In this document: positions 17,637 to 26,073 of the stretch, one piece after another
Layout of the letters: every line of letters starts with the position of its first letter
Numbering within the stretch: the stretch's first letter is position 1
Source of the DNA: Pseudomonadales bacterium
GTDB lineage: Bacteria > Pseudomonadota > Gammaproteobacteria > Pseudomonadales > Azotimanducaceae
Length of the DNA: 64,000 bases
NCBI GenBank assembly: GCA_041395945.1
Contig: JAWKZN010000003.1
Location: 248,001-312,000 of the forward strand
Reading direction: 5' to 3'
The notes under the pieces: model-generated
The model's database searches: none
What the model was told of the DNA's origin: nothing
Seen by the model: the letters and a program-made list of their open reading frames with translations, nothing else
Program-made: the position numbers and the translations under genes

Positions 17637-18982
17637 GACAGACACTCCGCCAGGGCACCCGCATAGACCTCGATGTCGTCCGCCGTGCGCTGCTCGGTGG
17701 CGCAGATGAGCAGCGCGTTCTCCATCCCGGGGTAACAGGGGCCGAGCGCCAGACCGCCGAGCACACCCCGGGACAACAGTTTTTCCACCACACCCGCAGC
17801 CTCTACCGGCAGCTGCAATACCCGTTCGTGGAAGTAAGGTCCGGTGAACGGCTCGTTCACCCCGGGAATCCGGGTGAGTGCTGCGATCAGGGCGCGGGTG
17901 TTGGCATGGCAGGCTTCGGCCACGGCCAGCAGTCCGGCACTGCCCATCAGGCTCATATGAATGGTGGCAGCGGTCACCAGCAGCCCCTGGTTGGTGCAGA
18001 TGTTCGACGTGGCCTTGCCCCGGCGTATGTGCTGCTCCCGGGCCTGCAGGGTCAGGGTAAACCCGGTGCGTCCTTCGAGATCGCTCGTCCGGCCGATGAT
18101 GCGCCCCGGCATCTGCCGCACCAGGGCCTGCTTCGCGCATATGAAGCCGAAGGAGGGTCCCCCGGATGCCATGGGAATGCCGAAAGGCTGGCCGTCGCCG
18201 CAGGCGATGTCTGCACCTTGCGCACCCCACTGACCCGGCGGCTGCAGCAGCGCCAGGCTTAAGGGATTCACCACCCCGATGGTCAGTGCACCGAGGGCGG
18301 CTGCGGCGTCGGTGAGGGCATCCACATCCTCGAGCAGACCGAAGAAGTTCGGCTGCTGCACCACCACGGCGGCGGCATCGCCCTGGGCAGCCAGGGCGGC
18401 AGGATCGATCACACCCGCCGCCGTCATCGGCACTTCCACGAGCTCGATGCCCTGACTCGCCACGATGCTCGCCAGGGTCGCGCGGTAGTGGGGGTGCACG
18501 GTGGCCGCCACCAGCACCCTGCGGGACGGCGACTTGCGGTTGGCCCGGATGGCCATCAGCACCGCCTCGGCGAGTCCCGAAGCGCCGTCGTAGACCGAGG
18601 CGTTGGAGACATCGAGCCCGGTGAGCGCCGTCATCATGGACTGGAATTCGTAGATGAGCTGCAGGGTGCCCTGGCTCGCCTCCGCCTGATAGGGCGTGTA
18701 GGCGGTCATGAACTCGCCCCGGCTGGTCAGATCCCAGACCGCGGCCGGGATGTGGTGGTCGTAGCTGCCGGCGCCGAGAAAGCACAGTCCAGGACGATCT
18801 GCCGCCGCCCGCTCGCCCAGCTTGCGCAGCATGGCCATCTCACTGATGCCGGCGGGCACGCGCGCGAGCCGGCCGGACCGGAGACCGGCAGGGATTTCAT
18901 CGAAGAGCTGGTCGATGCTCTCAACCCCTATGGTCGAGAGCATGGATTCAACTTCTTCCGCCGTGTGGGGAATGAAGGGCAT
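17633..18982 (-). CDS. gcvPA: glycine dehydrogenase (decarboxylating) subunit 1, P-protein alpha
   Basis: N-terminal half of the split P-protein, 449 residues, beginning MPFIPHTAEEVESMLSTIGV as usual. Conserved stretches include AGSYDHHIPAAVWDLTSRGEFMTAYTPYQAEASQGTLQ and SNASVYDGASG. It forms the active enzyme with GcvPB. Its start shares one base with the gcvH stop (TGATG), so translation is likely coupled. Confidence 0.96.
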   Translation of the reverse strand: MPFIPHTAEEVESMLSTIGVESIDQLFDEIPAGLRSGRLARVPAGISEMAMLRKLGERAAADRPGLCFLGAGSYDHHIPAAVWDLTSRGEFMTAYTPYQAEASQGTLQLIYEFQSMMTALTGLDVSNASVYDGASGLAEAVLMAIRANRKSPSRRVLVAATVHPHYRATLASIVASQGIELVEVPMTAAGVIDPAALAAQGDAAAVVVQQPNFFGLLEDVDALTDAAAALGALTIGVVNPLSLALLQPPGQWGAQGADIACGDGQPFGIPMASGGPSFGFICAKQALVRQMPGRIIGRTSDLEGRTGFTLTLQAREQHIRRGKATSNICTNQGLLVTAATIHMSLMGSAGLLAVAEACHANTRALIAALTRIPGVNEPFTGPYFHERVLQLPVEAAGVVEKLLSRGVLGGLALGPCYPGMENALLICATEQRTADDIEVYAGALAECLS

Positions 18983-19377
18983 CAGTGTTCGTCCGCTTCG
19001 CAGACCTCGCTGTAGCCTTCACTGTCGAGCAGTTCTTCCAGCTCGGTGACATCGTCCGGTTCCATGCGGAAGAACCAGCCGTCTCCGTAGGGATCCTGGT
19101 TGACCATCTCCGGGGTGTCCTCGAGGGCTTCGTTGATGGCGACGACGGTGCCGGTGATCGGCGCATAGATGTCGGAGGCGGCCTTCACGGATTCGACCAC
19201 CCCGGCTTCGGACTGCACGGAGATCTGCTGGCCCACCTCGGGCAGTTCCACATAGACGATGTCGCCGAGTGCTTCCTGGGCATGATCTGAAATGCCGATG
19301 GTCACCGTGCCGTCGTCTTCGAGACGGGCCCATTCGTGGCTGGTGGCATATTTCAGCTCTGCTGGAATCTCACTCAT
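18982..19377 (-). CDS. gcvH: glycine cleavage system H protein
   Basis: Lipoyl carrier of the glycine cleavage system, 131 residues. The lipoylated Lys65 sits in VESVKAASDIYAPITG, and HEWARLEDDGTVTIGISDHAQEALGDIVYVELPEVG is the standard N-terminal fold. It shuttles intermediates between P, T and L proteins. It lies 101 bases after gcvT and directly abuts gcvPA. Confidence 0.97.
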   Translation of the reverse strand: MSEIPAELKYATSHEWARLEDDGTVTIGISDHAQEALGDIVYVELPEVGQQISVQSEAGVVESVKAASDIYAPITGTVVAINEALEDTPEMVNQDPYGDGWFFRMEPDDVTELEELLDSEGYSEVCEADEH

Positions 19378-19408
19378 GTTTTCACCTTCCCCTCGATGAT
19401 CACTGTTA

Positions 19409-19425
19409 CCGGTCGGATGGACCGG
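19409..19425 (-). promoter_or_regulatory. hairpin in the gcvT-gcvH gap
   Basis: A six-base-pair perfect stem (CCGGTC at 19409-19414, GACCGG at 19420-19425) with a five-base loop, in the 101-base spacer between gcvT and gcvH. It could adjust the ratio of the two messages by processing or partial termination; there is no clean T run. Confidence 0.35.
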
Positions 19426-19478
19426 CAGGTTTTCTAACCGCTATTGCCTGCGGCTGCTTTGACAAAAGTATTTACCGG

Positions 19479-20546
19479 CTACTTGTAGACGCGTTTGCCG
19501 TGGCGGACGAACGGTGGCCTGACGATGCGCACCGGCTGCCGACGCCCGCGGATGTCGACCTCGGCGCTGCCTGTCGCGGCTGCGGGCAGGCGTGCCAGCG
19601 CGATACTGTACCCCAACGTCGGCGAAAATATACCACTGGTGACCGTGCCTTCCCCCGCGCTCGTGAAGGCCTGCTGGCCGTGACGGAGAACGCCTTTGCC
19701 CTCCATCACCAGACCGGTGAGTTTCTGCGCAACACCCGCCGCTTTTTCCGCCGCCAGCGCTGCGCGGCCAATGAATTCCCGCTCCTCCGGCTGCCAGGCA
19801 ATGGTCCAGCCCAGGTTGGAAATCAGCGCTGAAGTGGTCTCATCCATGTCCTGACCATAGAGATTCAGGCCCGCTTCCAGACGCAGGGTGTCTCTGCAGG
19901 CAAGTCCCGCCGGTGTGACACCCGCAGCCAGAGCCGCCTGCCACAGCGCCTTCGCGGCAGCGCCAGGCAGGATGACCTCCACACCGTCCTCACCCGTGTA
20001 GCCGGTGCGCGCAATCATCTGCTCGCCGGCTTCGAGGAAGGTGAAGGGCTTCAGCGCATCGATGCCGCCCGCACCCGTGAGTTCACCGCTCAACCCCACC
20101 GCGTCCGGCCCCTGCAGGGCGACCATGGCAAGATCCCGTTCGAACAAGCCCACCCCTTCGTCGTTGTGATCATTGAGCCACTTCAGCACCTTGTCCCGGG
20201 TACCCGCATTCACCACCAGCCGGTAGTCGGTCGCGCGCCGATAGACGATGAGATCGTCGACCACTCCGCCACCCGGATTGAGCAGGGCGCCATAGAGCGC
20301 CCGACCCGGGCTTTCCAGACGACCGACATCATTGGCAACCAGCCGGCGCAGGAAATCCAGCGCGCGCGCACCCTGCACATCGATCACCGTCATGTGGGAG
20401 ACGTCGAACATTCCCGAGCGCTCCCGCACCGCCTGGTGCTCGGCGATCTGGGAACCGTAGTGCAGGGGCATTTCCCAGCCGGCGAAATCCACCATCCTGC
20501 CGCCGGCGGCGACGTGGGAGTCATAGAGGGCTGTGCGATTTTTCAT
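19479..20546 (-). CDS. gcvT: aminomethyltransferase, glycine cleavage T protein
   Basis: Transfers the methylene group from the H protein to tetrahydrofolate and releases ammonia. It is 355 residues starting MKNRTALYDSHVAAGGRMVDFAGWEMPLHYG. SGMFDVSHMTVIDVQG, IARTGYTGEDGVEVI and CRDTLRLEAGLNLYGQDMDE are T-protein signatures. It opens the gcv cluster, downstream of ubiH with a 72-base gap in which I see no glycine riboswitch. Confidence 0.97.
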   Translation of the reverse strand: MKNRTALYDSHVAAGGRMVDFAGWEMPLHYGSQIAEHQAVRERSGMFDVSHMTVIDVQGARALDFLRRLVANDVGRLESPGRALYGALLNPGGGVVDDLIVYRRATDYRLVVNAGTRDKVLKWLNDHNDEGVGLFERDLAMVALQGPDAVGLSGELTGAGGIDALKPFTFLEAGEQMIARTGYTGEDGVEVILPGAAAKALWQAALAAGVTPAGLACRDTLRLEAGLNLYGQDMDETTSALISNLGWTIAWQPEEREFIGRAALAAEKAAGVAQKLTGLVMEGKGVLRHGQQAFTSAGEGTVTSGIFSPTLGYSIALARLPAAATGSAEVDIRGRRQPVRIVRPPFVRHGKRVYK

Positions 20547-20618
20547 GTTTGCCTGTCGTGGAGATTCAGGAAGCTTCGACCCGGCGGACCGGGGGAGCGC
20601 CGGGGCCTGGCTATTAAA

Positions 20619-21797
20619 TCAGAGTCTCCCCAGCGCCTCGCGGATGAACTGCTGTTTCAGGGGTGCCGCCCGATTCAGCCAGCCGACACCGACATTGCGC
20701 AGCAGCTGTGCCGCGGGGCTGTCGGCGGCGTAGACCTGTTTGAAGCCGCTCATCAGCCTCAGCATGAACCGGGCGCGGGCGCGCCGCTGCCGGGCGAAGG
20801 CGCGCCAGAGTCCGGCAGCCCCCGGGTCAGTGCCCCGGGGCAGGGTGTCGACCCCGTCCAGCAGCTCGCGGACATCCTCGAAGCCGATATTCGCGCCCAG
20901 GCCGGCCAGGGGGTGCACGACCCGGGCGGCATCTCCCAGCAGCAGAACCCGGGGAGTCGGGTTGAAATCGTCGACCAGCTGCTGGGCGAGGGGGAAGGTG
21001 TGGCGCTCGGCCACCGCTTCGATGGCGCCCAGACGATGTTCGATGGCGCGGCCGATCTCAGTGCAGAAGTCCGGCTCCGGCAGGGCGAGACGGCGCCCTG
21101 CCTGGTCCGGTGACTGGGACCAGACCACCGAGCTGATACTTGGCTCGCGGCTGGGCAGCAGGGCGAGGGGGCCATCGAGGAGGAAACGCTGCAGCGCCAC
21201 ACCCTCATGGGGTGACTCGGTGCGCACCAGGGTCGCCAGCGCTTCGTGGCCGGTCGGGAAGGTCGCCAGCCGGGTACCGCTGAGTTCCCGCACGGTGGAT
21301 CGGGCACCATCCACGCCGATGAGCAGGCGGGCGTCGTAGGTTCCGCCGTCGGTACAGAGCCGGATCCCGGCGGCGGTCTCCTCGATCGCTTCGAGCCGCT
21401 CGCCGAGTACCAGCCGGATGCCGGGTTCGACATCGAGTGCCCGCCACAGGGCGGCCAGCGCGCGGCCGTTCTCCACTATCCAGCCCAGTTCCCGGCGTCC
21501 GACTTCCGCGGCGCTGAAAGACATGGCCTCGGTGCCCCGTTCTTCCCAGACCTCCATGCGTACATAGGGGGCGGGCTGCAGCTCGGCCCAGACACCCACC
21601 GCCGCCAGCAGGGCCTGGGAGGCCGGGGCCAGGGCGACGTTGCGCACATCCATAAGAAAGCGGCCGTCGGCCGGAACCGGCCGGGACCGCTCCAGCAGCA
21701 GAACCGACCAGCCGCGACGCGCAAGCGAAAGGGCCGCCACCGCGCCCACCAGACCGCCGCCGACGATGGCCGCCTGGTATTCGGGGTCCACACTCAT
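20619..21797 (-). CDS. ubiH: UbiH/UbiI-family FAD-dependent ubiquinone biosynthesis hydroxylase
   Basis: A 392-residue flavoprotein monooxygenase of ubiquinone ring hydroxylation. The N-terminal FAD-binding Rossmann motif AAIVGGGLVGAVAALSLARRG, the central IGVDGARSTVRE and the C-terminal LLGDAARVVHPLAGLGANIGFEDV are all present. Four-base overlap with the pepP stop makes coupled translation likely. Placement after pepP supports UbiH; closely related paralogues (UbiI, UbiF) cannot be fully excluded. Confidence 0.9.
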   Translation of the reverse strand: MSVDPEYQAAIVGGGLVGAVAALSLARRGWSVLLLERSRPVPADGRFLMDVRNVALAPASQALLAAVGVWAELQPAPYVRMEVWEERGTEAMSFSAAEVGRRELGWIVENGRALAALWRALDVEPGIRLVLGERLEAIEETAAGIRLCTDGGTYDARLLIGVDGARSTVRELSGTRLATFPTGHEALATLVRTESPHEGVALQRFLLDGPLALLPSREPSISSVVWSQSPDQAGRRLALPEPDFCTEIGRAIEHRLGAIEAVAERHTFPLAQQLVDDFNPTPRVLLLGDAARVVHPLAGLGANIGFEDVRELLDGVDTLPRGTDPGAAGLWRAFARQRRARARFMLRLMSGFKQVYAADSPAAQLLRNVGVGWLNRAAPLKQQFIREALGRL

Positions 21798-23125
21798 CCC
21801 GATGCTGCCATCAGATCTTCAATATCGGATCTGGCCTTCGGCGCGGCCGCCGTGAGGACCTCGGCGCCTGCGGAGGTGATCAGCACATTGTCTTCGATGC
21901 GGATGCCGATGCCCTGCCAGCGGCTGGCGAGGTGGGCGGTCGCCTCGCTGCGGGGTATGTAGATGCCCGGCTCGATGGTCAGCACCATGCCGGGTTCCAG
22001 TTCCCGCCAGGCACCGTCGACCCGATAGTCGCCGACATCGTGGACGTCACTGCCGAGCCAGTGGGAGGTGTTGTGTGGACACAGCGGCCGATAGGCTTCG
22101 GATTCGAGAATCTGCGCCGCATCGCCGGTCAGCAGTCCGAGTTCGAGCAGACCGTCGACCATCACCCGGGTGGCCACCTGGTGGGGTTCGTTGAAGGGTA
22201 CTCCCGGTCGACAGGCGGCGATGGCCTGCTGGTTGGCTTCCAGGACGATGTCGTACAGGGCCGCCTGGGCGCGACTGTAGCGACCGCTCACCGGGAAGGT
22301 GCGGGTGACATCGGCGGCGTAATGCTCGAACTCACAGCCGGCATCGATCAGCACCAGATCGGGCTTGCGCAGCACCGCATCGTTGCGCACGTAATGCAAT
22401 ACACAGCCGTTTTCCCCGCCCCCAACGATGCTGGGATAGGCCTCGGAGCGTGCACCGTGGCGCATGAACTCGTAGATGAGTTCGGCCTGCAGCTGGGTTT
22501 CGTTCATGCCCGGCCGGCAGTTACGCATGGCGCGCTCGTGGGCCAGACAGGTGATCCGCGCCGCCTCCCGCATCACCCGGATTTCAGCGGCGGACTTGTA
22601 CAGGCGCTGCTCGTGCAGCAGATGCTTCAGGGCCACGAACTCGCCCGGCGGGATCGCACCGCCAGACTCCCGCGCCCGGATGCTGCTCACCCAGCGCATG
22701 AGCCGCTCATCGAAGTCCGGATATTCGCCCAGGGTGATATAGATGCGCTCCCGGCCTTCGAGCATGCCCGGCAGAATTTCATCGAGATCGCTGATGGGAA
22801 AGCCGTCGTCTACTTCCAGCCAGTCTCCGGCGCGCTCGGGCCCCATGCGCTCGCCGTCGTAGAGTTCTGCCCGGGGATGGCGTTCACGACAGAACAGGAT
22901 CACCTCCCCATGGGCGCGACCCGGGGCCAGCACGAGCAGGGCGTCCGGCTCGCCGAAGCCGGTCAGATAGTGGAAATCGCTGTCCTGGCGGAACAGGTAC
23001 TCCGTGTCCCGGTTGCGCAGCTTGCGGCCGGCACCCGGAATCACCGCAATGGAATCCGGCTCCATCAGGCCCATCAGCGCCGTGCGACGGCGCTTGAACT
23101 CACTCTTCGGGATTCTGTTCGACAT
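21794..23125 (-). CDS. pepP: Xaa-Pro aminopeptidase
   Basis: Metallopeptidase of the M24B family removing N-terminal residues ahead of proline, 443 residues. The two-metal site is visible as Asp in LIDAGCEFEHYAADVTRTFP, His in HNTSHWLGSDVHDVG and Glu in VLTIEPGIYIP. The N-terminal domain carries RNRDTEYLFRQDSDFHYLTGF typical of PepP. Its start lies inside the end of the ygfB-like gene (26-base overlap) and its end overlaps ubiH. Confidence 0.95.
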   Translation of the reverse strand: MSNRIPKSEFKRRRTALMGLMEPDSIAVIPGAGRKLRNRDTEYLFRQDSDFHYLTGFGEPDALLVLAPGRAHGEVILFCRERHPRAELYDGERMGPERAGDWLEVDDGFPISDLDEILPGMLEGRERIYITLGEYPDFDERLMRWVSSIRARESGGAIPPGEFVALKHLLHEQRLYKSAAEIRVMREAARITCLAHERAMRNCRPGMNETQLQAELIYEFMRHGARSEAYPSIVGGGENGCVLHYVRNDAVLRKPDLVLIDAGCEFEHYAADVTRTFPVSGRYSRAQAALYDIVLEANQQAIAACRPGVPFNEPHQVATRVMVDGLLELGLLTGDAAQILESEAYRPLCPHNTSHWLGSDVHDVGDYRVDGAWRELEPGMVLTIEPGIYIPRSEATAHLASRWQGIGIRIEDNVLITSAGAEVLTAAAPKARSDIEDLMAASG

Positions 23126-23657
23126 CGTTCAGCAGACTGATCAGCAGCAGCGCGCCAACCTTTACGAATTCTTCGAGCTCCACGAAGTCCGCCTCGGCGT
23201 CCTCGCTGGCGGCATCGTCTTCGACCTCCACAGCGGCAATCGCCGCGAAGTCTGCGACAATTTCCTTCGCCTGCTCGTTCATGCTGTCGAAGGACACATC
23301 GTCCCGGCCTTCCAGGCCGGCGCTGAGCCCGGCCAGGAAGCTCTGCGTCCACTCACCCAGCGCTTCGAGGCGCTCGACCAGCGGCACTTCATCCTCGGGC
23401 AGCATTGGCGTAAAGCTGAAATCCTGCTGGTGCAGTGCCTCCACCGCTTCATTGACAAACGCCTGCACCGTCTCCTGATCCGCAAGCGCCTCTGCACCCA
23501 GCAGATCGACCAGAGACTGCACCAGAAACACCTGCGGATCTCCCACGGCAATGCCGATCACGGCCCCATGCAGCTCACTGACCGACAGCGACGCCACCGG
23601 CCCGTCAATGGCATTCATCGCCAGCGCAGTCAGATCAGACAAGATGCACAAAACCAA
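23100..23657 (-). CDS. UPF0149/YgfB family protein
   Basis: Up to 185 residues, mostly helical and acidic, with the family marks SLSVSELHGAVIGI near the N-terminus and FVKVGALLLISLL near the C-terminus (compare the VRVAALL block of E. coli YgfB). Function is poorly defined. It always sits upstream of pepP-ubiH in gammaproteobacteria, as here. The start is uncertain: in-frame TTG at 23657 and 23642 and ATG at 23618 are candidates, none with a convincing ribosome binding site. Confidence 0.85.
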   Translation of the reverse strand: MVLCILSDLTALAMNAIDGPVASLSVSELHGAVIGIAVGDPQVFLVQSLVDLLGAEALADQETVQAFVNEAVEALHQQDFSFTPMLPEDEVPLVERLEALGEWTQSFLAGLSAGLEGRDDVSFDSMNEQAKEIVADFAAIAAVEVEDDAASEDAEADFVELEEFVKVGALLLISLLNDVEQNPEE

Positions 23658-23684
23658 TTAAAGGAAGGCGCCCATGCTACCAGA

Positions 23685-23963
23685 TCACCGGCCGGCGACA
23701 GCGCTCGCCCGCGCACCTGGCCCGACTGAAACAGCTGGAGGCGTCGGCGTCACAGGGGGTTACCTGGGCCGTGTAGCGCAGCCAACCGGCAGCGGATTGA
23801 CGCCTGTTGCCGGCGGCCTGGCGCCGGTAACAGGCGGCAAGTCCGCAGAGGGCGGGCACCGCGGAGCGGCTGCGCGAGGCACAGGCAACCCCCTGTGACG
23901 CCGACAACCCCAGCAGATCCAATCGGAACAGTGCCTGATGCGAGCGCTGTCGCCGGTCGATTC
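23685..23963. repeat. ~280-bp imperfect palindrome between ygfB and the zapB-like gene
   Basis: Two arms of about 130 bases are imperfect reverse complements centred near 23824. Outer arms CCGGCGACAGCGCTCGC (23692-23708) and its exact complement (23940-23956) are perfect over 17 bases. Inner arms at 23743-23766 and 23883-23906 match over 24 bases with one mismatch. Further in, GCGCAGCC pairs with GGCTGCGC, and the region around GCCTGTTGCC pairs with GGTAACAGGC next to the centre. No protein-coding signal was found in it. It lies in a divergent promoter region. Confidence 0.85.
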
Positions 23964-24030
23964 AGTGGCTTCACATGCTGTGATTTTCCCCGCAAACTAT
24001 CGTCCCTTGCGTTTTGTAGAAGTAATTGGC

Positions 24031-24240
24031 ATGGCTGGCGACGACTGGGCTGCGCTGGAAAATCGGGTCGAAGAGCTGATCGAGCTGTGCGGTGTGCTGT
24101 CCCGGGAAAACCGGGCACTGCGCGCCCAGCAGCAGAACTGGACTACCGAGCGGGCCAAGCTGATCGAAAAGAACGAGCTGGCGAAGAGCCGGGTCGAATC
24201 GATGATTGTGCGGCTGAAGTCGCTGGAGCAGGAGTCATGA
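24031..24240 (+). CDS. TIGR02449-type coiled-coil protein (ZapB-like)
   Basis: A 69-residue all-helical coiled coil (WAALENRVEELIELCGVLSRENRALRAQQ onward), beginning with the ATG at 24031. Heptad-like Leu/Ile spacing runs through the whole protein. Small coiled coils of this type precede zapA in many gammaproteobacteria and resemble the division factor ZapB. Its stop overlaps the zapA ATG (ATGA), supporting a shared role at the Z-ring. Confidence 0.82.
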   Translation: MAGDDWAALENRVEELIELCGVLSRENRALRAQQQNWTTERAKLIEKNELAKSRVESMIVRLKSLEQES

Positions 24241-24548
24241 GCGATAGCACCACCGTCAGTGTGAAGATCCTGGGTAAGGAATATCAGGTTGCCTGTCCGC
24301 GGGAAGAGGTCGATGCGCTGAACGCGGCCGCCCGCCATCTCGATGCGCAGATGGCAGCGATCCGTCAGTCCGGCAAAGTGTTCGGCATGGATCGCATTGC
24401 GGTGATGGCGGCACTCAACATCACCAACGAGTATCTGTCCAACAAGCGCGCGGTGGATACCACAGAGCAACTGGTGGATTCCAAGGTCAGCCGGCTTTCC
24501 GAGCGTCTCGGTCGAGTACTTGCAGATCACAAACAGCTGAACCTGTAA
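24237..24548 (+). CDS. zapA: cell division protein ZapA
   Basis: Binds and bundles FtsZ. It is 103 residues from MSDSTTVSVKILGKEYQVACP, with the ZapA core REEVDALNAAARHLDAQMAAIR and MAALNITNEYL followed by a C-terminal coiled coil. It is coupled to the upstream coiled-coil gene and followed by 6S RNA and fau, the order found in E. coli and Pseudomonas. Confidence 0.93.
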   Translation: MSDSTTVSVKILGKEYQVACPREEVDALNAAARHLDAQMAAIRQSGKVFGMDRIAVMAALNITNEYLSNKRAVDTTEQLVDSKVSRLSERLGRVLADHKQLNL

Positions 24549-24590
24549 CCCACTTCTCATGTCAAGCGGTGTCAGCCGCGTCGTTTTCGC

Positions 24591-24596
24591 TATACT
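24591..24596 (+). promoter_or_regulatory. -10 box for 6S RNA
   Basis: TATACT lies six bases before the expected 6S RNA 5' end. No clear -35 hexamer at the ideal spacing; GTGTCA at 24569-24574 is the best candidate. Confidence 0.6.
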
Positions 24597-24601
24597 CCAT
24601 C

Positions 24602-24799
24602 CTGTCTCCTGGGATGTGCGCCAGCTGGTGTTGTCCTTGAGCCGTTATAGATACCCAAGGAGTCCTGGTTTTGTGTCAGTGTGCACGTCCGTCGTCACAC
24701 CTCGTGTGTGACCCGGGAAGCCTTAGATGCAACACTCGGCCTCCGCCTTGAGCCGAGACGGTTCAGGGCTAACCGGACAGCGGCATTTCGGGAGACAAC
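24602..24799 (+). ncRNA. ssrS: 6S RNA
   Basis: About 198 bases with the 6S architecture. The closing stem pairs TGTCTCC (24603-24609) with GGAGACA (24791-24797). Internal conserved blocks match E. coli 6S: CCTTGAGCCGTTAT on the 5' arm, GGAAGCCTTAGATGCA after the central bubble region, GCCTTGAGCCGAGACGGTTC near the 3' arm and GCGGCATTTCGGGAGAC at the end. Position between zapA and fau is the standard one. 6S RNA binds the sigma-70 holoenzyme and lowers transcription in stationary phase. Confidence 0.93.
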
Positions 24800-24885
24800 C
24801 TTTCACTGCTGCGCTGAATCAGGAGTATCCCGCAATGAGCGGCGGACGCGCCCTGAAACGACAGCGGGCATGAGAACCAACCGCG

Positions 24886-25467
24886 ATGAATGTCCGGCAA
24901 CGTTTCCGCACAGCACGACGCAACCTCGATCGATTCGAACAGAGTGAACACGCCCTCGCGGTGAGTCGCGCTGCAGCCTGTTCCACACTGCTGCTGGGCA
25001 GCGGTGCAGTGGGTGCTTATCTTTCGAACGCAGCAGATGGCGAACTCGACACCCTGCCACTGCTGCAGAGACTCTGGTCGATGTCGAAAGTGGTGGCGGT
25101 GCCCGTGGTCGCCGCCCGGCAGGCGCACATGAACTTTTACCGGCTGACGCCGGATGCCCGTCTCCTGCGTAACCGGTTCGGTATCGGCGAACCACCGATG
25201 GGATCCCCTTTCATGCACCCCCTGGGTCTGTCGCTGCTCTTCATGCCGCTGGTTGCATTCGATGACCAGGGCAACCGGGTCGGAATGGGGCTGGGGTTTT
25301 ACGATCGCTTTCTCGGTCGCCTGCCCGCGACCCTGCGCCCACGGCTTATCGGTCTGGCCCATGAAGTTCAGCGCAGTCCGGCACGTCTCGAGCACAAGCC
25401 CTGGGACATACCGCTGGATGGCGTGATCACCGAAGCGGGCTGGCAGTCATTCACAACTGTGATATGA
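24886..25467 (+). CDS. fau: 5-formyltetrahydrofolate cyclo-ligase
   Basis: Converts 5-formyl-THF to methenyl-THF with ATP. It is 193 residues, with the family C-terminal signature VGMGLGFYDRFLGRLP and LMPLVAFDDQGNRVG. It follows 6S RNA, and in this arrangement is usually co-transcribed with the RNA and processed from it. The standard MNVRQRFRTARRNL start is used. Confidence 0.94.
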   Translation: MNVRQRFRTARRNLDRFEQSEHALAVSRAAACSTLLLGSGAVGAYLSNAADGELDTLPLLQRLWSMSKVVAVPVVAARQAHMNFYRLTPDARLLRNRFGIGEPPMGSPFMHPLGLSLLFMPLVAFDDQGNRVGMGLGFYDRFLGRLPATLRPRLIGLAHEVQRSPARLEHKPWDIPLDGVITEAGWQSFTTVI

Positions 25468-25515
25468 CGCGCCAGGCTGCAGCACTCTGAGGTCTGAAGC
25501 TATGAGGTCCGAAGA

Positions 25516-26073
25516 ATGGCAGTAAGAAAAATCATCCGCATGGGACATCCGACATTGCGTCGTGCTGCCCTGCCCCTCGCGCCGGATGAGTTCGGCACCG
25601 AGGAACTGCAGCGCCTGGTCGCAGACATGATCGACACACTGCACGACTATGGCGGTATCGGTCTGGCAGCGCCCCAGATCGACGAGCCGCTGCGGCTCGC
25701 CATCGTGGAGATGTCCGGCGGCCCTTCCCGCTATGGTGAAATCGCCGCGCTGCCACTGACGGTGTTCGTGAATCCCACCATCGAATTGATCGATCCGGCG
25801 ACTGCCGGCTACTGGGAAGGTTGTCTGTCGGTGCCGGGTCTGCGCGGTTTCGTGGAGCGACCGCAGCACATCCGCGTCAACGCCCTGGACATCGACGGGA
25901 AACGACAGCAGCTGGAGCTGCGCGGATTTCCAGCCACGGTGTTTCAACACGAGTTCGACCATCTGGACGGCCGCCTCTACATCGATCACATCACGGATAC
26001 CCGCAAACTGGTGTTCGAGGAGGAGTTCGAGCGCTACATCCTCTCCGAGACCGAGCTATCGGATGACCTCTAG
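25516..26073 (+). CDS. def: peptide deformylase
   Basis: Removes the formyl group from nascent N-terminal Met using a ferrous or zinc ion. It is 185 residues; the three signature motifs are GIGLAAPQ (47-54), EGCLSVPG (101-108, metal ligand Cys103) and QHEFDHL (144-150, metal ligands His145 and His149, catalytic Glu146). It stands apart from the usual def-fmt pair; fmt is not in the window. It overlaps the convergent PhnD-like gene by 18 bases. Confidence 0.95.
   Translation: MAVRKIIRMGHPTLRRAALPLAPDEFGTEELQRLVADMIDTLHDYGGIGLAAPQIDEPLRLAIVEMSGGPSRYGEIAALPLTVFVNPTIELIDPATAGYWEGCLSVPGLRGFVERPQHIRVNALDIDGKRQQLELRGFPATVFQHEFDHLDGRLYIDHITDTRKLVFEEEFERYILSETELSDDL

Noticed and set aside
16125..18785. 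Apparent 886-codon fused glycine dehydrogenase frame
   Set aside because: Only the part after the ATG at 17636 is GcvPB; the upstream part is the wrong frame of gcvPA, so this is not a fusion.
20547..20618. Possible glycine riboswitch upstream of gcvT
   Set aside because: The 72-base gap is too short for a tandem glycine aptamer and lacks its conserved core; only a GC-rich hairpin-like stretch is present.
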